Part shown: piece after piece, positions 17,787 through 25,950 of the stretch
Numbering within the stretch: position 1 is the first letter of the stretch
Layout: each line of letters opens with the position of its first letter
Assembly (NCBI GenBank): GCA_964592475.1
Contig: CAZQEZ010000036.1
Coordinates: 1-34,482, forward strand
Direction: 5' to 3'
Source of the DNA: CAZQEZ01 sp964592475
GTDB lineage: Bacteria; Bacteroidota; Bacteroidia; Cytophagales; Cyclobacteriaceae
Length of the DNA: 34,482 nucleotides
Made by a program: the position numbers and the translations under genes
The notes under the pieces: generated by a model
The model's input: the letters and a program-made list of their open reading frames with translations, nothing else
Database searches by the model: none
What the model was told of the DNA's origin: nothing

Positions 17787-19327
17787 ATATCTTTTATGTT
17801 TTCTTTTATCGCGCTACTTCTTATGGTTATCTTTTGTAATTGCTCATCATCTTTTTTTTCAAGGTTGCGTATTTGAAAATTCATACGTCTGTTTTTTGCT
17901 AGTTTATCATAATTTCTATTTAAAAAGTCCCAATACAATGCATTAAAAGGGCAAGCATCATCTTCAGTCACTTTTTTGTGATTATAATGACACCCCTTGC
18001 AGTAATTGCCCATTTTATTGATGTAGTTGGCACTGGCAGTGTACGGTTTGGTAGCTACTACTCCACCATCACCAAATTGACTCATGCCAAAAGCATTGGG
18101 TAGCGATACCCAATCAATGGCGTCATTGTACATAGCCATGTGCCATTCGTGAAACTTGAGCGGGTGTACGCCATATAACTGAGCAAATAATCCCAGGACC
18201 ATCAATCTTTGAATATGATGGGCATAACCATAATTGATAACCGACTTCATAGCATCTTTTACACAAGCCATCTTAGTTTCACCATCCCAAAAAAACGGTG
18301 GAACTTCCTTGTTCGCTTCGAAATAATTATTATCTGTATATTCCGGCATTTCATTCCAGTACACACCCCGCATAAATTCTCTCCAACCTAATACCTGTCG
18401 TACAAATCCTTCCACGCTATTGAGTGGATAATTATGCTGACGGTAAGCATTTAATACTTTATCTATTACTTCTCGGGGGCTAATTAATTTTATATTCATG
18501 ACTGCTGAAACGCGAGAATGGTATAAAAAGGGCTCATCTTGCCACATGGCATCTTGATATTTTCCGAAACTTGCCAGACGATGTGCTATAAAATCCTGGA
18601 TTAGTTGTAGTGCCTGCTCACGCGAAACTGGCAGGTCAAAATGGTCTGTAGTGCCCGGATGGTCATTAAATCTATCTTTTACCAGATCAATAACTTCTAG
18701 GGTAATGGCATCCGGTGAAAAACCACGGGGTGATTTGACTTTTCCCGGTCCTTTTTTGCCAAAAGTTTCGCGGTTTTCTTTATCATAATTCCACTCTCCA
18801 CCTTCCGGTTTTGATTGTTCCATCAATAGAGAGAATTTTTTTCTAAGCTCCCGATAAAAATTCTCCATTACGAGAGAATTTCTTTTGGCAGCATGCTTTT
18901 TAAAATCTTCAATATTAAAATAGAAATGTCGATCAGGCTTTATATCAAGCTCTAATTTCATTTCTTCAGCTACTTTTTGCATTTTATTTAATACACGATA
19001 GTCGCCAGGTTGTGTCATTACCAATTTTGAGGGTTTTAATTTTGCGATATCTTGTTTTAATATTGATTCAAAAGAATGGCCTTTGTCTTTTTGGGCGTCT
19101 TTGCTAAGCTGATGATAATTTATAGCATATTTTTTTTCCTTTAAATAGTCACGGTAGTGCCTCATGCTAGACAAAAAGAAAGCTATTTTCAATTTATGAG
19201 TCCAAATGTAAGTGATTTCTTCTGCTACTTCGGCCATCCAAATTTGATCCTCTGAGGGTTCAAAATCGTCAAATACAGATGAATTATGATCCAGTTGATC
19301 GCCAAGAATAATAACCAGATTGCGCAT
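17783..19327 (-). CDS. (6-4)-photolyase/cryptochrome-like protein with four-cysteine Fe-S site (FeS-BCP type)
   Basis: Likely repairs pyrimidine (6-4) photoproducts. From ATG 19327 the protein is 514 aa and begins MRNLVIILGDQLDH. Four cysteines fit the [4Fe-4S] ligands of bacterial (6-4) photolyases: C355 (MACVKDAM), C443 and C446 (YCKGC) and C459 (DACPFN). The HH pair in INYGYAHHIQRL (H370, H371) matches the histidines that are essential in that family, and YHSRVSAVMNIKLISP is near the FAD site. The ORF opens at TTG 19372, but residues ahead of MRNL are not expected. Its final four bases overlap the class II photolyase start. Activity is inferred; a cryptochrome signalling role is the alternative. 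Confidence 0.93.
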   Translation of the reverse strand: MRNLVIILGDQLDHNSSVFDDFEPSEDQIWMAEVAEEITYIWTHKLKIAFFLSSMRHYRDYLKEKKYAINYHQLSKDAQKDKGHSFESILKQDIAKLKPSKLVMTQPGDYRVLNKMQKVAEEMKLELDIKPDRHFYFNIEDFKKHAAKRNSLVMENFYRELRKKFSLLMEQSKPEGGEWNYDKENRETFGKKGPGKVKSPRGFSPDAITLEVIDLVKDRFNDHPGTTDHFDLPVSREQALQLIQDFIAHRLASFGKYQDAMWQDEPFLYHSRVSAVMNIKLISPREVIDKVLNAYRQHNYPLNSVEGFVRQVLGWREFMRGVYWNEMPEYTDNNYFEANKEVPPFFWDGETKMACVKDAMKSVINYGYAHHIQRLMVLGLFAQLYGVHPLKFHEWHMAMYNDAIDWVSLPNAFGMSQFGDGGVVATKPYTASANYINKMGNYCKGCHYNHKKVTEDDACPFNALYWDFLNRNYDKLAKNRRMNFQIRNLEKKDDEQLQKITIRSSAIKENIKDI

Positions 19328-19383
19328 TTTTTCTAACAGATTTTTTGTAACGGCTAACTGCTGGTGAGGCAAAAATGTTAATC

Positions 19384-19424
19384 AAATGAAAAAACCTGAC
19401 TACTTGAGCCAGGTTTTTTCATTT
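19384..19424 (-). terminator. Long hairpin between SDR and photolyase genes
   Basis: Perfect 15-bp stem: AAATGAAAAAACCTG at 19384-19398 pairs with CAGGTTTTTTCATTT at 19410-19424, with an 11-base loop. It follows the SDR stop (19458) on the minus strand and contains a run of six T's in its 3' arm. It likely stops SDR transcription before the photolyase operon, so the operon would need its own promoter in the short gap. Confidence 0.75.
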
Positions 19425-19457
19425 AAAACTTAATATTTTTAAAGTATTTATAGTATT

Positions 19458-20093
19458 TTATACTTCTTTTAGTGCTTCGGCTATTTGTTTATCACCGTTT
19501 AAGACGTCAATGGTTTTTCGGTAAGTGTTTTCGTTGTTCAAAGCTTCTACTAAAATAAGCGCTACATCGGCTCGTGATATTTCACCGGCTCCTGTTAAAT
19601 GTTCACTGGCTTCTATGGTGCCGGTTTCTTCATCATTAGTTAATCTTCCAGGTCTAATAATGGTATAATTCAGATTACTTTTCTTTAATCGCTCGTCAGC
19701 TTTTAGTTTTGCTTTCAGATAGTGTTGTATCTTTTCCGGTCCTTGGTCTGGGTTATCTACCCCCATTGCACTTAACATCACAAACCTCTCAACGGCATTT
19801 TTTTCGCACGCTTCTATTAATTTGATAGCACCATCCTGATCCACAGTGATAGTTTTATCAGGACCTGTATTTGGTCCGGAACCTGCCGTGAAAATGATTG
19901 CATTGACACCTTCGGTAGCAAATGCCACGTCTGTTTCCAGGTTAGCTAATACTGGCTTGGCTCCCAGTTTTTCCATTTCCTCAATTTGATCCTGTTCTTT
20001 CACCATAGCGGTTACGTGATGGTCGTTTTCCAGTAAGAGCGTTACTATTTGCATGCCGATTTTACCATGCGCTCCTGCTACTAATACATTCAT
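19458..20093 (-). CDS. Atypical SDR / NAD(P)-binding protein (NmrA- or YwnB-like)
   Basis: Short Rossmann-fold protein of 211 aa. The dinucleotide motif is GAHGKIG (residues 7-13), near the N-terminus, followed by an AMVKE-type second strand and acidic residues. The central part is FVMLSAMGVDNPD, with no YxxxK catalytic pair where a classic SDR has it, and the C-terminal half has the TIIRPGRLTNDEETG stretch of the NmrA/SDR_a5 subgroup. Such proteins bind NAD(P)H and act as flavin or quinone reductases or redox sensors. Function here is inferred only by fold. It is separated from the photolyases by a strong terminator-like hairpin, so it is probably a stand-alone gene. Confidence 0.85.
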   Translation of the reverse strand: MNVLVAGAHGKIGMQIVTLLLENDHHVTAMVKEQDQIEEMEKLGAKPVLANLETDVAFATEGVNAIIFTAGSGPNTGPDKTITVDQDGAIKLIEACEKNAVERFVMLSAMGVDNPDQGPEKIQHYLKAKLKADERLKKSNLNYTIIRPGRLTNDEETGTIEASEHLTGAGEISRADVALILVEALNNENTYRKTIDVLNGDKQIAEALKEV

Positions 20094-20157
20094 GATTTAT
20101 TATTTTTATTTTAAAAAATCTCTTCTATATAAATTTAACCGGCTCTTACTTTTATTG

Positions 20158-20218
20158 TTAATTTTGAAATAAAAAAAACCTTGCAGCAATTGTCTACAAG
20201 GTTTAATTTCAAAATTAA
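20158..20218 (-). terminator. Two-tier terminator downstream of the FKBP lipoprotein gene
   Basis: Inner stem AAACCTTG (20176-20183) pairs with CAAGGTTT (20197-20204). On the minus strand it is followed by a run of T's. An outer perfect 13-bp inverted repeat, TTAATTTTGAAAT (20158-20170) and ATTTCAAAATTAA (20206-20218), encloses it. The inner part fits an intrinsic terminator for the gene ending at 20277. Confidence 0.7.
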
Positions 20219-20236
20219 ATAGTAAAAGGATCCTAT

Positions 20237-20262
20237 TTGTAATATTGTAAATATTGTAATAT
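20237..20262. repeat. Three tandem TTGTAA-type units
   Basis: The stretch reads TTGTAATA, TTGTAAATA, TTGTAATA in succession, an 8-9 base direct repeat within the intergenic region after the FKBP gene. It is short and AT-rich. Function is unknown, and chance is possible. Confidence 0.4.
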
Positions 20263-20276
20263 CTTATTTCACCCTT

Positions 20277-21257
20277 TTAGAATCCAACTTGCAATAATTC
20301 TATTTCATATTTTATGATAGCAAAAGGTACAAGATCTTGATAATTAAGATGTGAAGTAAGGAATTCACTACGGAATTTTTCAGGAAATACCTGGGTGTAG
20401 GAATCAAAAGCCAAATAACTAGGCACTAAAACTTGCGCTTTTTCTCCAACCTTCATGGATAAAATGCCTAACCTAAGTCCAGTAGAGGCACAAGTTGTAC
20501 TTCCAAGACCACAAGTATTATAATTTAAGTCTATAATAGACTCTCCGGAACCGTTATCTTGTGGTAACTTTGTATTTGTGCCATCAAGGTACTTTCTTTC
20601 CAAGCCAACCGTAACCAAACTATTGCTATTAGGTACTATACCATTGCCTGCTTGAAACACTTCTTTTACCAATCCATTATCATCATAAAGGATGGTATTC
20701 GTACTTCCTAAATTGTTCATGTAGCTAACTATGCTATCATATTCTAATTGAAATTGTTCTTGGTCAGTTAAGGTGTTAACAACTTCTACTTCTGCTATTA
20801 AAACAGTATTCCTGGCCAATAAGGAATTACCATAAGACTCGAACGCCAGATGAGAGGGTATGAAAAATTTATATTTTTCGCCTACACGCATATATCCAAC
20901 GCCAATATTGATGCCTACCGGATACAAATCTCCGGAAGCATGCCTAAATTTTTTGGGTTGAGAATTTTCAATTAATCGTGCTTCAAGTATCCTGCCATCC
21001 AGGGTAGAAATTCGATAATAAACTTCTACGATGTCATCGAGGTTTACCGTTTCTCCATCGGGATTACTATTCACAACCTGATAATAAATCCCGTTTTCGT
21101 CCTTGTTTGCTTCGATGTTATTTTCAGCAATAAAATCGGCAATAAGTTTATCATCAACTGCTTTTTGACGATCTAACTCGCTTACTTCCTTATCGGTACA
21201 TGCAAATTGGAAAAATACTAATAACCCTAATAAAAGGTAAAGGTAAATGTTTCTCAT
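20277..21257 (-). CDS. Lipoprotein with two FKBP-type peptidyl-prolyl isomerase-like domains
   Basis: Predicted periplasm-facing lipoprotein of 326 aa: signal MRNIYLYLLLGLLVFFQFAC with lipidated Cys20. The first FKBP-like domain (residues ~50-165) shows VNLDDIVEVYYRISTLDGRI, FRHASGDLYPVGINIGVGYM and GEKYKFFIPSHLAFESYG. A second FKBP-like domain (residues ~200-320) has RLGILSMKVGEKAQVLVPSY and LAFDSY. The VGEK-x3-(F/L)VPS-x-LAF pattern of FKBP is present in both. Some aromatic active-site residues are not obvious, so one or both domains could be inactive chaperones. Gliding lipoprotein GldI-like proteins have a similar lipoprotein/FKBP layout, but I cannot call it GldI. The gene stands alone between terminators. 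Confidence 0.85.
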   Translation of the reverse strand: MRNIYLYLLLGLLVFFQFACTDKEVSELDRQKAVDDKLIADFIAENNIEANKDENGIYYQVVNSNPDGETVNLDDIVEVYYRISTLDGRILEARLIENSQPKKFRHASGDLYPVGINIGVGYMRVGEKYKFFIPSHLAFESYGNSLLARNTVLIAEVEVVNTLTDQEQFQLEYDSIVSYMNNLGSTNTILYDDNGLVKEVFQAGNGIVPNSNSLVTVGLERKYLDGTNTKLPQDNGSGESIIDLNYNTCGLGSTTCASTGLRLGILSMKVGEKAQVLVPSYLAFDSYTQVFPEKFRSEFLTSHLNYQDLVPFAIIKYEIELLQVGF

Positions 21258-21325
21258 AGTTCAAATGTTATCTTACTTTTATTTAGACAACTTAAATATA
21301 ACTAAGGTTGTAATAATGCCTTTAT

Positions 21326-21601
21326 TTATTTAACTGTATTGTAATTTTCAAAACCAGATTTAAAATGTAAATCTCGTTGAGGAAAAGGAATTTCAATATT
21401 ATTTTCTTTAAATTTTTTAAATATTGCAAAATATAACTGACTTTTCAATATCATGGGCCGATTAATATAATCTGTAGTCCATACAGATAAGTAAAAATCT
21501 AAAGAGCTTTCGCCAAATGCATCAAACCAAACAGCTAGTGCAGGAGTTTTGAGTACTCCTTCATTTTCATCAGCTACTTTAAAAAGCAATTCTCTCACCA
21601 C
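21326..21601 (-). pseudogene. 3' fragment of an mscS-type mechanosensitive channel gene
   Basis: Only the last ~91 codons of an MscS-family channel remain: VADENEGVLKTPALAVWFDA, FGESSLDFYLSVWTTDYINR, LKSQLYFAIFKKFKENNIEI and PFPQRDLHFKS. These match the C-terminal cytoplasmic vestibule of MscS channels, including the PFPQRDLH motif. The membrane segments and pore are missing: reading upstream in frame from the GTG at 21601 meets a TGA stop at 21635-21637, only 11 codons further, and the queA gene already occupies that DNA. The reading frame left is intact, so truncation is rather recent, or the piece is maintained. The GTG is an artefact of translation from any start codon. This is a remnant, not a working channel. 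Confidence 0.8.
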
Positions 21602-21627
21602 GAAGCATAAATGTGATTGCAGGTAAT

Positions 21628-22839
21628 TTATTTGTCAATTTTTTTGAAAAGCAGACTGGAATCGCCATAACTTAAAAAACGATATTCATTATCCAGGGCA
21701 GCTTGATAAATTTTTCGCCAATCTTCGCCAACAAAAGCTGCTATCAACAAAATAAGGGTTGATTTAGGCAAATGATAATTCGTGATCAATGCATCTACCA
21801 TTTTAAAATCATAGCCGGGGAATATATAAATTTCGGTGTGACCAATAAGATAATCAGTATTTTTTTGCTCCATTAAATCTAAAATTGCCTCCATAGCCGC
21901 TTTTTTACCAGGTAAATTGAGATACGATTGATAGGCAATTAATTTTTCAATTTGAAAATTCTCATCTCCATTTAAAATTTTAACGCCATACCAATATAGA
22001 CTTTCTAAGGTACGCGTAGAAGTGGTACCCACGGCAACTATCGAGCTTTCATTCTGAATAATATGCTGCAAGTTGTGCTTCCGAATTACTATTTGCTCAC
22101 TGTGCATAGGGTGTTCAATAGCTAATTTATGTTTTACCGGCTGAAATGTGCCAGCACCTACATGCAACGTGAGATAATCCAGGGTATGGTTTTTCTGTAA
22201 TTCCTTAATCACATCATCCGTAAAATGTAATCCTGCAGTAGGTGCAGCTATGGCTCCTTCATGTTTGGAATAAACGGTTTGATAGCGGGGCTTGTCATCC
22301 ACAGTAGCTTCTCTTTTTAAATAAGGAGGTAAAGGCACTTCCCCGGCCGATTCCAATAAGCTTGAAAAAGTAATCTCCTCATCCCACTGTAAAAAAACCA
22401 CATCTTTTTCACGGTCGAGCCAACTTATAGTAATTTTTATTGGCTTTCCGTTTATTGCTATTTCTTGCTGCAGAATTTCTCCTGCTTTCCAGCGTTTTTT
22501 ATTACCAATCATGCATTGCCACGTTACATTTCCGGTACGCTGTACTTCAATTTGCAGATCAAAATTTGCCGGATAAGGATTAAGAAAAAACACTTCTATT
22601 GATGCCCCGCTTGGTTTTTTGAAATTTAATCGTGCCGGAATTACTTTGGTATCATTAAAAAAAATCAAAGCACCGTCAGGCAGATATGAATTGATATTAT
22701 AAAACTGCCGATGGCTTATATTTCCTTGCTCATATATTAAAAGCTTGGCCTGATCTCTTCGTTGTAACGGAAACTTGGCAATACGCTCCTCTGGAAGCGG
22801 AAAATTATAATCGTCGATGATAATATTTTGCGGAATCAT
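21628..22839 (-). CDS. queA: S-adenosylmethionine:tRNA ribosyltransferase-isomerase
   Basis: Converts preQ1 in tRNA to epoxyqueuosine, using the ribosyl part of S-adenosylmethionine; the base is at the wobble position of Asn, Asp, His and Tyr tRNAs. The 403-aa protein has the family blocks IFFNDTKVIPARL (59-71), VPLPPYLKR (168-176), SKHEGAIAAPTAGLHFT (191-207) and HVGAGTFQPV (226-235). It is longer than E. coli QueA (356 aa). No other queuosine genes are in the window. A TATTTTTG box ends four bases before the ATG 22839, so the leader may be absent. Downstream is the mscS remnant, starting 26 bases from the queA stop. Confidence 0.95.
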   Translation of the reverse strand: MIPQNIIIDDYNFPLPEERIAKFPLQRRDQAKLLIYEQGNISHRQFYNINSYLPDGALIFFNDTKVIPARLNFKKPSGASIEVFFLNPYPANFDLQIEVQRTGNVTWQCMIGNKKRWKAGEILQQEIAINGKPIKITISWLDREKDVVFLQWDEEITFSSLLESAGEVPLPPYLKREATVDDKPRYQTVYSKHEGAIAAPTAGLHFTDDVIKELQKNHTLDYLTLHVGAGTFQPVKHKLAIEHPMHSEQIVIRKHNLQHIIQNESSIVAVGTTSTRTLESLYWYGVKILNGDENFQIEKLIAYQSYLNLPGKKAAMEAILDLMEQKNTDYLIGHTEIYIFPGYDFKMVDALITNYHLPKSTLILLIAAFVGEDWRKIYQAALDNEYRFLSYGDSSLLFKKIDK

Positions 22840-22843
22840 ACTG

Positions 22844-22878
22844 CAAAAATAGAATAATTCTAAAATATAAATTTCAAA
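22844..22878 (-). promoter_or_regulatory. Promoter for queA, start codon four bases from -7 box
   Basis: Minus strand: TTTG (22875-22878), a 23-base gap, then TATTTTTG (22844-22851), then CAGT and the ATG. The spacer is longer than the usual ~19-21 bases. A leaderless transcript is predicted. Confidence 0.45.
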
Positions 22879-22952
22879 TAAGTAATTTGGTTAATAAGAT
22901 TTTTTATTACTATTTTACAGGAAATAGACATGAAAATAGATAAATTAATCAA

Positions 22953-23966
22953 ATGAAAAGATGTTTTACGCTTGCGTGTATCGCCTTATTTATTTTTCAG
23001 ACCTGCAGTGTACAGGCTCAGGATGTTAAAATTAAATTATCGGCCAAAAAAGCAGCATTTGAAAATCAAGATTTTATTATAGACAATATTATAGATTGTA
23101 GAGAAAATAAAATGATGATAGGTGTGGTGCAAAGGGGTTTGAATCAAAGAAAACGTATTGCCAAAATGCACAAAGGGCTTATTTTCCAATTTGAAAAATT
23201 TATAAACAAAACCTTAACTTCCATTGAAAATCCTGCCTACCTTATAGTGATGATTGTCAGGAAATTAGAAATAGCAGAATCCACTTTACGCTACAATGAA
23301 AGTGCAAGCCTAAAAGCTATTTATGACTTTTATGCAGTAGATGAAAAGCGCTATAAAAAAATATATAGGAGCAATGAATATTATACAAATACTAGTTTGT
23401 TGGATGTAACATCCTCCCATGACAACTTAATTGAGAAAAGTATTTTAAACGCATTTGAAAAAATCAACAAAATAGATTGGCGTAAGAAGTTGCCGGTACT
23501 AGAGGCTGAGTCTTATCAAGAAATGACAGCTATTCAATCATTTGAATATCCTATTTTGTCAGCTGTAGACCTTAAAAAAGGCATTTATCTAACACTTGAC
23601 GATTTTAGGAAGAACAAACCCAAAGCTTTTGATTACAATTACTCAGAAAATCCAGATAATTTTTCCGCTAAACTTGAAAAATCGGGAGGTATGATCGTGG
23701 TTTATGATGCCGATGGCAATCCTGATAAAATAACCTGGAGGATTTGGGGGTTTTCTACCGGTGATAAGGTTTATATCAGAAACAGTCATGGCGATTTTGT
23801 TTTACTGGAGCGGAAAGGCAATAATTTTTATTTAAAAGATTTTATAAGATTAGTTGAATCACCTAACAATAATGCTAATTTAGGTGGTTTATTAGGAGAA
23901 AGAAAAGAATATGCAATATTTCGATTAGACCTTACCAGTGGTGAGTTTATTTATATGGGAGGTTAA
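22953..23966 (+). CDS. Secreted protein of unknown function
   Basis: Unknown. The 337-aa product begins with a signal peptide, MKRCFTLACIALFIFQTCSVQA, and a mature start near QDVKIKL. The rest is a mix of charged and aromatic residues without a family I can name. Phrases such as IIVVYDADG-like VVYDADGNPDK, WRIWGFSTGDKVYIRN and the C-terminal YAIFRLDLTSGEFIYM suggest beta-rich regions. A cysteine inside the signal (FQTC) is not in a lipobox position with small residues, so it is called secreted, not a lipoprotein. It sits 113 bases after the divergent queA gene and 70 bases before menC, so it could share a transcript with menC, but a separate menC promoter box is visible. Confidence 0.7.
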   Translation: MKRCFTLACIALFIFQTCSVQAQDVKIKLSAKKAAFENQDFIIDNIIDCRENKMMIGVVQRGLNQRKRIAKMHKGLIFQFEKFINKTLTSIENPAYLIVMIVRKLEIAESTLRYNESASLKAIYDFYAVDEKRYKKIYRSNEYYTNTSLLDVTSSHDNLIEKSILNAFEKINKIDWRKKLPVLEAESYQEMTAIQSFEYPILSAVDLKKGIYLTLDDFRKNKPKAFDYNYSENPDNFSAKLEKSGGMIVVYDADGNPDKITWRIWGFSTGDKVYIRNSHGDFVLLERKGNNFYLKDFIRLVESPNNNANLGGLLGERKEYAIFRLDLTSGEFIYMGG

Positions 23967-24012
23967 TTTTTATTTATCAGCATATTTTTTCCATCTAATG
24001 AATTGCAATCGC

Positions 24013-24020
24013 TAAATTTG
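24013..24020 (+). promoter_or_regulatory. -7 box for menC
   Basis: TAAATTTG matches TAnnTTTG exactly and ends 16 bases before the menC ATG. A T-rich stretch near 23986-23992 is at a plausible -33 distance but is not a clear TTTG. Confidence 0.45.
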
Positions 24021-24036
24021 CTTTAAAGTTTTTTTT

Positions 24037-25116
24037 ATGAGTTTAAATATAGAAGTTAAAAAGCATACCTTACAATTTAATTTTGAGGCAGGAACTTCTC
24101 GGGGAAAGCTAACTGAAAAACCCTCATGGATAATAAAAGTTTCAGATCCTGCCAATGCTAATACTATTGGGTATGGTGAAGTAAGTTTAATTCCAGGTTT
24201 AAGTATTGATCATACTCCGCAATTTGAAAATAAATTAAAGGATATAACAGAAAAAATTCAATTGCAGGATGCCAACGAGATAAAGGGAAACTACAAATCG
24301 ATATTAAGTGCAATCATCCCAAATGAACTACCTGGCGTAAAATTTGGATTTGAAGTAGCTATTTTGGATTTAATCAATTACGGGAAAAAAATAATATTTG
24401 ACAATGCTTTTGTTCAAGGCAAAATGTCTATCCCTGTAAATGGTTTGATATGGATGGGCAGCCAACTTTTTATGCTTAAGCAAGTTAGAGAAAAAGCTAA
24501 AAGTGGATTTAGCTGTATAAAAATTAAGGTAGGTGCTATCGATTTTCAGGCAGAATGCGATCTATTGGAATTTGTAAGAGAGCAATATCCTGATAAAAAT
24601 ATTGAGCTACGTATAGATGCCAACGGCGCGTTTGCAGCTAATGATGTTTTTGATAAATTGAAGATATTGGAAGAGTTTAAAATTCACTCCATTGAGCAAC
24701 CAATCGCTGCAGGCAATTACAAATTACTTACTGAAGTATGCAAACGAAGCCCAATTCCAATTGCTTTAGATGAAGAACTAATAGGATTGTTTAGCCATGA
24801 AGAAAAAATTCAGCTGCTAAAGCAAGTTAAACCTCAATATATAGTGTTAAAACCATCTTTGTTGGGAGGGTTTGAGGCATGCCGTGAATGGATATCTTTG
24901 GCAGAATCAATGGATATAGGCTGGTGGGTTACTTCGGCTTTAGAAAGCAACATTGGCTTAAATGCTATTGCTCAATTTACTGCAGAATTTGACAACCCTA
25001 TGCCCCAAGGGCTTGGTACCGGCACATTATACCAAAATAATTTTCCATCGCCATTAACCATTAGCAAAGGATTTTTGAACTACGATAAAAACCTTAAGTG
25101 GGAAGTTGGATTATAG
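24037..25116 (+). CDS. menC: o-Succinylbenzoate synthase (MenC), enolase superfamily
   Basis: Dehydration step in menaquinone synthesis, from SHCHC to o-succinylbenzoate. The 359-aa protein has the enolase-superfamily active site: K162 and K164 in CIKIKVG, metal ligands in RIDANGAF (D194), EQPI (E220) and ALDEE (D245), and the base K272 in VLKPSLLGG. The N-terminal GTSRGKL and PGLSIDHT match Bacteroidota MenC. The SALESNIGLNAIAQ stretch near the end also fits. The main alternative is a dipeptide epimerase of the same superfamily. MenC evidence points to menaquinone-based respiration. The SDR gene follows 29 bases later, so they may be co-transcribed. Confidence 0.82.
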   Translation: MSLNIEVKKHTLQFNFEAGTSRGKLTEKPSWIIKVSDPANANTIGYGEVSLIPGLSIDHTPQFENKLKDITEKIQLQDANEIKGNYKSILSAIIPNELPGVKFGFEVAILDLINYGKKIIFDNAFVQGKMSIPVNGLIWMGSQLFMLKQVREKAKSGFSCIKIKVGAIDFQAECDLLEFVREQYPDKNIELRIDANGAFAANDVFDKLKILEEFKIHSIEQPIAAGNYKLLTEVCKRSPIPIALDEELIGLFSHEEKIQLLKQVKPQYIVLKPSLLGGFEACREWISLAESMDIGWWVTSALESNIGLNAIAQFTAEFDNPMPQGLGTGTLYQNNFPSPLTISKGFLNYDKNLKWEVGL

Positions 25117-25145
25117 GTTGTGATAACTAGCTATTGTAAAAAACT

Positions 25146-25946
25146 ATGAGTTACGTATTGATTACCGGAAGCAGTAGAGGCATTGGGCGCTATTTGGCAG
25201 AAGAATGTGCCAAGAAAGGTCTCAACTTGATATTAGTTTCACGATCTGAAAACAAAATGAAAGATCTGGCACAAATATTTACCACTCAATATAAAATTGA
25301 CGTGAAATTTCTAGCAATAGATTTACGGCAAACAGGTGCTATTGAAGAGCTTTTTCAATGGTGTAAAAAAAATTTGCTTGAAGTTCGCATTCTAATTAAT
25401 AATATAGGTTATGCCCGCTGGGGAAGATTTGATGAATTGAGGTGGGAAGATGTTCACGAAATTGTACAACTTAATTTTTCTACTACTTTAAAAATGTGTC
25501 ATTCGTTTATACCGATGATGAGCATGTTGCCTAATCCCTATATCCTTAACGTAGCCAGTACGGCAGGATATCAGCCAGTGCCTTTTTTTAGTGTTTATGC
25601 AGCTGCCAAATCTGCTATAGTTTCATTTTCGCGTTCGCTTAGAGCAGAATTAAAGAAAACCGGAATTAACGTGAGCGTTCTTTGCCCCGGGCCTACTGCA
25701 TCAGATTTTTTTGTTAATGCGGGTTTTGAAAAGAAAGGGCTTACTGATAGCAATTCTGTTACAATGGAGCCCGCCAAAGTAGCTCAGGAGGCTATTGAAA
25801 GCTTGTTTGCTAAAAAAGCAGTTATTATTCCCGGCTTTTCTAATCGCATGGGCGTATTTTTTAGTAAGCATTTGGGTACTTCAATTATTCTTATGCTAAC
25901 CGGCAACTTATTTAAACCTGGTAAAAAGCGAAAAAAGCAACTATAA
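25146..25946 (+). CDS. Classical SDR-family NAD(P)-dependent oxidoreductase
   Basis: Oxidoreductase of 266 aa. The Rossmann motif is TGSSRGIG (residues 7-14), then LINNIGYA near 83-90, the catalytic serine S138 (NVASTAGY) and the YxxxK pair Y151/K155 in YAAAKSAIV. The PGPTASDF stretch follows. The N-terminal position of the motif and the length are as expected for a classical SDR, close to DltE-like and acyl-carrier reductase-like members. Substrate cannot be read. The C-terminal LFKPGKKRKKQL is basic. It follows menC by 29 bases. Just downstream is the relic of an App1-type gene. Confidence 0.9.
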   Translation: MSYVLITGSSRGIGRYLAEECAKKGLNLILVSRSENKMKDLAQIFTTQYKIDVKFLAIDLRQTGAIEELFQWCKKNLLEVRILINNIGYARWGRFDELRWEDVHEIVQLNFSTTLKMCHSFIPMMSMLPNPYILNVASTAGYQPVPFFSVYAAAKSAIVSFSRSLRAELKKTGINVSVLCPGPTASDFFVNAGFEKKGLTDSNSVTMEPAKVAQEAIESLFAKKAVIIPGFSNRMGVFFSKHLGTSIILMLTGNLFKPGKKRKKQL

Positions 25947-25950
25947 AAAC

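Noticed and set aside
20237..20262. CRISPR-like array
   Set aside because: Units are 8-9 bases and adjacent without spacers; far too short for CRISPR.
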